Shown here piece after piece: positions 6,762 through 8,506 of a stretch of DNA of 8,506 nucleotides. Made by a program: the position numbers and the translations under genes. Positions within the stretch are counted from its first letter, which is position 1. Each line of letters opens with the position of its first letter. Under the pieces are notes generated by a model that was given only the letters and a program-made list of their open reading frames with translations, searched no databases and was not told the origin of the DNA. The DNA is from Clostridiales bacterium (GTDB taxonomy: Bacteria > Bacillota > Clostridia > Christensenellales > UBA3700), in the NCBI GenBank assembly GCA_014799645.1, contig JAAVHQ010000009.1, forward strand, positions 43,388 to 51,893, read 5' to 3'.

Positions 6762-7181
6762 ATGGAGAAAATAAAGGATAAAGAAAAGCAAGATAATTCA
6801 AAGGGATTGAAAAAATCGACAAAAATCGTATTGTCGGTGATTGTGTCGCTCTTCGTAGGCGTGGCGAACGGACTTTTCGGCGGCGGAGGCGGTATGTTGG
6901 TCGTGCCGGTGTTCGCGGTATTGTTGGGATTGGAAGAAAAAATCGCGCATTCGTCGGCGATATTGACGATTTTACCTTTGAGTTTGGTCAGCGGAATAAT
7001 TTACGCCGTCAACGGACAGTTCCAATCGCCGCAGGGACTTTACGTCGGCGCGGGAGTAATAATCGGCGGTTTAATCGGTACGTTTTTGATGAAAAAGTTT
7101 TCCAACAACCTTTTGAGAATCATTTTCTACACGTTGATGATAATCGCCGGAATAACTATGCTTGTGGGCAAGTTAAAATAG
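6762..7181 (+). CDS. half-length TauE/SafE (TSUP) family permease subunit A
   Basis: A 139-residue membrane protein with a charged cytoplasmic N-terminus (residues 1-20, Lys/Asp/Glu-rich) and about four to five hydrophobic segments: 21-40, 43-57, 64-83, 92-110 and 115-137. It carries the TSUP signature at the first helix pair, NGLFGGGGGMLVVP (36-49), followed by HSSAILTILPLSLVSG (63-78). Full-length TSUP carriers are about 250 residues and consist of two such halves, so this is one half. TSUP proteins export or import sulfite, sulfonates, sulfoacetate and other small organic anions; the substrate here is unknown. A second half-size gene follows after a 47-bp gap, and the two products probably pair. 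There is no Shine-Dalgarno site. A TAGAAT box (6749-6754) lies 7 nt before the ATG, but no convincing -35 precedes it. Confidence 0.88.
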   Translation: MEKIKDKEKQDNSKGLKKSTKIVLSVIVSLFVGVANGLFGGGGGMLVVPVFAVLLGLEEKIAHSSAILTILPLSLVSGIIYAVNGQFQSPQGLYVGAGVIIGGLIGTFLMKKFSNNLLRIIFYTLMIIAGITMLVGKLK

Positions 7182-7228
7182 AAGGTTAAATGCGAAATAA
7201 ATAATCAAAGGGAATTTTTAGATACAAA

Positions 7229-7642
7229 ATGACTATATTTTTACTGATTTTGGGCGGAATAGTAGGCGGAATAATCGGCGGTATGGGAATGGGCGGAGGA
7301 ACGCTTTTGATACCTATACTTACGATATTTCTAAATATACCGCAGAAAAATGCGCAAGCGATAAATTTGATTGCGTTTATTCCTATGGCTGTTATCGTCA
7401 CCATTATAAACATTAAGCGTAAAGAGATAGACTACAAGAGCGTATTGACTGTCGCAATTCCTGCGCTCGTGACGAGTATAGTGTCGTCGCTATTCGTCGG
7501 CAAAATTGACGGCAAGGTTTTGTCAATCGGTTTTGCGATATTTTTGATCGTGCTCGGAGTAGTTATGATGATTGCGACGTTGCGCAAATGCATATATGCA
7601 TATATGAACAAATGTAAAGAGGAATATATATTCAACGACTAA
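7229..7642 (+). CDS. half-length TauE/SafE (TSUP) family permease subunit B
   Basis: A 137-residue membrane protein with hydrophobic segments at about 3-19, 22-37, 44-61, 71-91 and 97-118. It has its own copy of the signature, GGMGMGGGTLLIP (17-29), followed by NAQAINLIAFIP (41-52), where subunit A has HSSAILTILP. It therefore corresponds to a complete half of a TSUP carrier rather than a random fragment. It lies 47 bp after subunit A on the same strand with no terminator between, so the two are probably co-transcribed and form a heterodimeric carrier equivalent to one full-length protein. No good Shine-Dalgarno site is at normal distance (AAAGGG ends about 16 nt upstream). The C-terminal tail (about 119-137, KCIYAYMNKCKEEYIFND) is encoded partly by an 8-bp tandem repeat and is not part of the usual fold. 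Confidence 0.87.
   Translation: MTIFLLILGGIVGGIIGGMGMGGGTLLIPILTIFLNIPQKNAQAINLIAFIPMAVIVTIINIKRKEIDYKSVLTVAIPALVTSIVSSLFVGKIDGKVLSIGFAIFLIVLGVVMMIATLRKCIYAYMNKCKEEYIFND
7588..7606. repeat. 8-bp tandem repeat within the second TSUP gene
   Basis: ATGCATAT is repeated head to tail 2.4 times (7588-7606), and the tract contains the perfect palindrome TGCATATATGCA (7589-7600). It encodes part of the extra C-terminal tail (CIYAYM), so copy-number change would shift the frame only in that tail. Confidence 0.6.
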
Positions 7643-7647
7643 AACTT

Positions 7648-7676
7648 GCATATTTCGAGTTTTGCAATCATAGAGT
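7648..7676 (+). promoter_or_regulatory. sigma-E-like promoter of spoIIID
   Basis: GCATATT (7648-7654) fits the sigma-E -35 consensus GHATANT at every position. After exactly 14 nt comes CATAGAGT (7669-7676), which matches 6 of 8 positions of the -10 consensus CATACAHT. Transcription would start near 7683, 18 nt before the start codon, just upstream of the ribosome-binding site. In Bacillus subtilis spoIIID is transcribed by sigma-E in the mother cell, so the match is biologically expected. Confidence 0.68.
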
Positions 7677-7700
7677 ATGAGTGTATAAATGAGGTTGAAT

Positions 7701-7994
7701 ATGCAAGAAAATTACTCTCAAATCGTTTTGGAAATGGCAGACTACATATTAAAGACGCGTTGTACGGTAAGGCAGTGCGCAAGCGTGTTCGGCATAGGAA
7801 AAAGTACTGTTCACAGTTATATGTGCAACAGATTGAAGTATATTGATATAGATTTATACGAAGAAGTTCAAGGGGTATTGAGTTATAATTTATCAGTCCG
7901 ACATTTGCGCGGCGGAGAAAGCACGAGAAGAAAGTATATCGCTCAAAAAACGCCCGATTGCGAAAATCAGGCGTCGTCTTATACGAGTATTTAG
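7701..7994 (+). CDS. spoIIID: SpoIIID, mother-cell sporulation transcriptional regulator
   Basis: A 97-residue DNA-binding protein. A helix-turn-helix spans about residues 22-44 (TVRQCASVFGIGKSTVHSYM), followed by 'L..I...L...V...L.YN.SVRHLRGGESTRRKY' (45-79), the basic C-terminal segment diagnostic of SpoIIID, which makes extra DNA contacts. SpoIIID is the switch protein that represses and activates many sigma-E genes in the mother cell and helps set up sigma-K expression. The ATG at 7701 is chosen because GAGG (7691-7694) lies 6 nt upstream; an ATG at 7689 would overlap that site and add four residues. The length is close to the B. subtilis protein (93). The last 18 residues (QKTPDCENQASSYTSI end) are poorly conserved and coincide with a terminator for the facing gene. 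Three extra Cys (21, 26, 42) in the HTH region are unusual. Confidence 0.95.
   Translation: MQENYSQIVLEMADYILKTRCTVRQCASVFGIGKSTVHSYMCNRLKYIDIDLYEEVQGVLSYNLSVRHLRGGESTRRKYIAQKTPDCENQASSYTSI
7945..7973 (-). terminator. intrinsic terminator of the ttcA-like gene, inside the 3' end of spoIIID
   Basis: On the minus strand, CGCCTGATT (7973-7965) and AATCGGGCG (7959-7951) form a nine-position stem with one A-C mismatch around a 5-nt loop, followed directly by TTTTTT (7950-7945). It starts 24 nt past the stop codon at 7999-7997. On the plus strand the same hairpin is not followed by a T-run, so spoIIID transcription should pass through. Confidence 0.72.
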
Positions 7995-7996
7995 CG

Positions 7997-8506
7997 TCAT
8001 TTTAGGGATTTATCCCACAAATTGTTACGCTGAGGGTGGAAAAGCGCGGTGAGCATATTTTGTTTGCAACCGTACTTTTCTTCCATTTTGGCGACAAGTT
8101 CCTTGACGTCCTCGCGCTTGGTATGCTTGTCTTGTGGACAAGGATTGTGAATAATCGGCAAATTATAGCGTCTGCAAAGTCCCGAAAGGTATTTTTCCTC
8201 GATATAGATAAGAGGGCGAATCAGCGTAATATTGCTTCTATCCATGTGGCTTGTGGGCATAAACGTGGAAATTCTTCCCTCATAAATGAGGGAAAGCAGG
8301 AAAGTTTCGAGTACGTCGTCGGCGTGATGACCCAAGGCGAGTTTGTTGCAACCGTGTTCCTTAGCCACGCTGTTGAGCGCGCCTCGACGCATTTTCGAGC
8401 AGAGCGAGCAAGGACTTTTTTCCTGTCTTTCGAGTATTATATCGTAAATTTGAGTAGGTTCGATAATCAATTCCACGCCAATGCTTTCGCAGTAGTCTTT
8501 CGTCGC
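7997..8506 (-). CDS. ttcA: TtcA-family tRNA thiolation ATPase, C-terminal 169 residues (runs off right edge)
   Basis: The reading frame stays open to the window edge, upstream of a GTG at 8476 that should not be taken as the start (residues ATKDYCESIG precede it). Visible hallmarks are SPCSLCSKMRRGAL, with the Cys-X2-Cys pair that holds the Fe-S cluster; LGHHADDVLETFLLSLIYEGR, the second PP-loop ATPase motif; LIRPLIYIEEKYL; and a third cysteine in HNPCPQDK. The SGGKDS ATP-pyrophosphatase loop would be in the missing N-terminus. TtcA-type enzymes activate a tRNA base with ATP and insert sulfur, classically making 2-thiocytidine at position 32. Firmicute homologues are often mislabelled as tRNA lysidine synthetase (TilS), but the CSLC motif and the tail argue for TtcA. 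The stop codon lies 2 nt from that of spoIIID in tail-to-tail orientation. Confidence 0.88.
   Translation of the reverse strand, partial: ATKDYCESIGVELIIEPTQIYDIILERQEKSPCSLCSKMRRGALNSVAKEHGCNKLALGHHADDVLETFLLSLIYEGRISTFMPTSHMDRSNITLIRPLIYIEEKYLSGLCRRYNLPIIHNPCPQDKHTKREDVKELVAKMEEKYGCKQNMLTALFHPQRNNLWDKSLK

Noticed and set aside
7646..7846. Plus-strand 66-codon frame overlapping the spoIIID start
   Set aside because: It is out of frame with SpoIIID, and its upstream part is the spoIIID promoter region; there is no independent support.

Overview
The window looks like a piece of an endospore-forming Firmicute, most likely a gut-type Clostridia lineage. It carries a clear SpoIIID regulator and a SpoVB-type flippase, its Shine-Dalgarno sites are of Gram-positive type, its intergenic DNA is AT-rich, and it has a very large lipoprotein with a cytoplasmic-facing basic tail and no outer-membrane features. 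This assignment comes from gene content only.

Layout from left to right. (1) Positions 1-62, minus strand: the first 20 codons of a dihydrofolate reductase (folA) running off the left edge. Its promoter sits so close to the ATG that the mRNA should be leaderless. (2) 136-1641, minus: a 501-residue SpoVB/MurJ-like polytopic lipid flippase. (3) 1716-2000, plus: a divergent 94-residue protein made of two LysM domains, without a signal peptide. A sigma-E/sigma-K-like promoter upstream of it overlaps the spoVB start. (4) 2001-2029: a perfect bidirectional terminator shared with the convergent gene that follows. (5) 2050-6129, minus: a 1359-residue modular lipoprotein with five divergent copies of a beta-sandwich-like module and a second membrane anchor at the C-terminus. 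A good housekeeping promoter lies at 6190-6218. (6) 6244-6761: a mosaic stretch holding a possible 54-residue Cys-rich protein (minus), a short interspersed palindromic repeat (about 6445-6482) and a roughly 106-bp imperfect palindrome (6540-6645). (7) 6762-7642, plus: two consecutive half-length TauE/SafE (TSUP) transporter genes. (8) 7701-7994, plus: spoIIID behind a sigma-E-like promoter. (9) 7997-8506, minus: the 3' part of a TtcA-family tRNA thiolation enzyme running off the right edge. Its intrinsic terminator is embedded in the end of spoIIID.

No single pathway unites the window. A sporulation theme recurs: spoVB (cortex precursor translocation), a LysM protein that could bind cortex, and spoIIID (mother-cell regulator), the last two behind mother-cell-sigma-like promoters. 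Housekeeping genes (folA, ttcA), a transporter pair and a lineage-type surface protein are interspersed. The least explained items are the doubly anchored repeat protein, the split TSUP pair, the long palindrome and the small Cys-rich ORF. I did not see a phage, CRISPR, toxin-antitoxin, rRNA or tRNA element, nor a clearly new multi-gene system.
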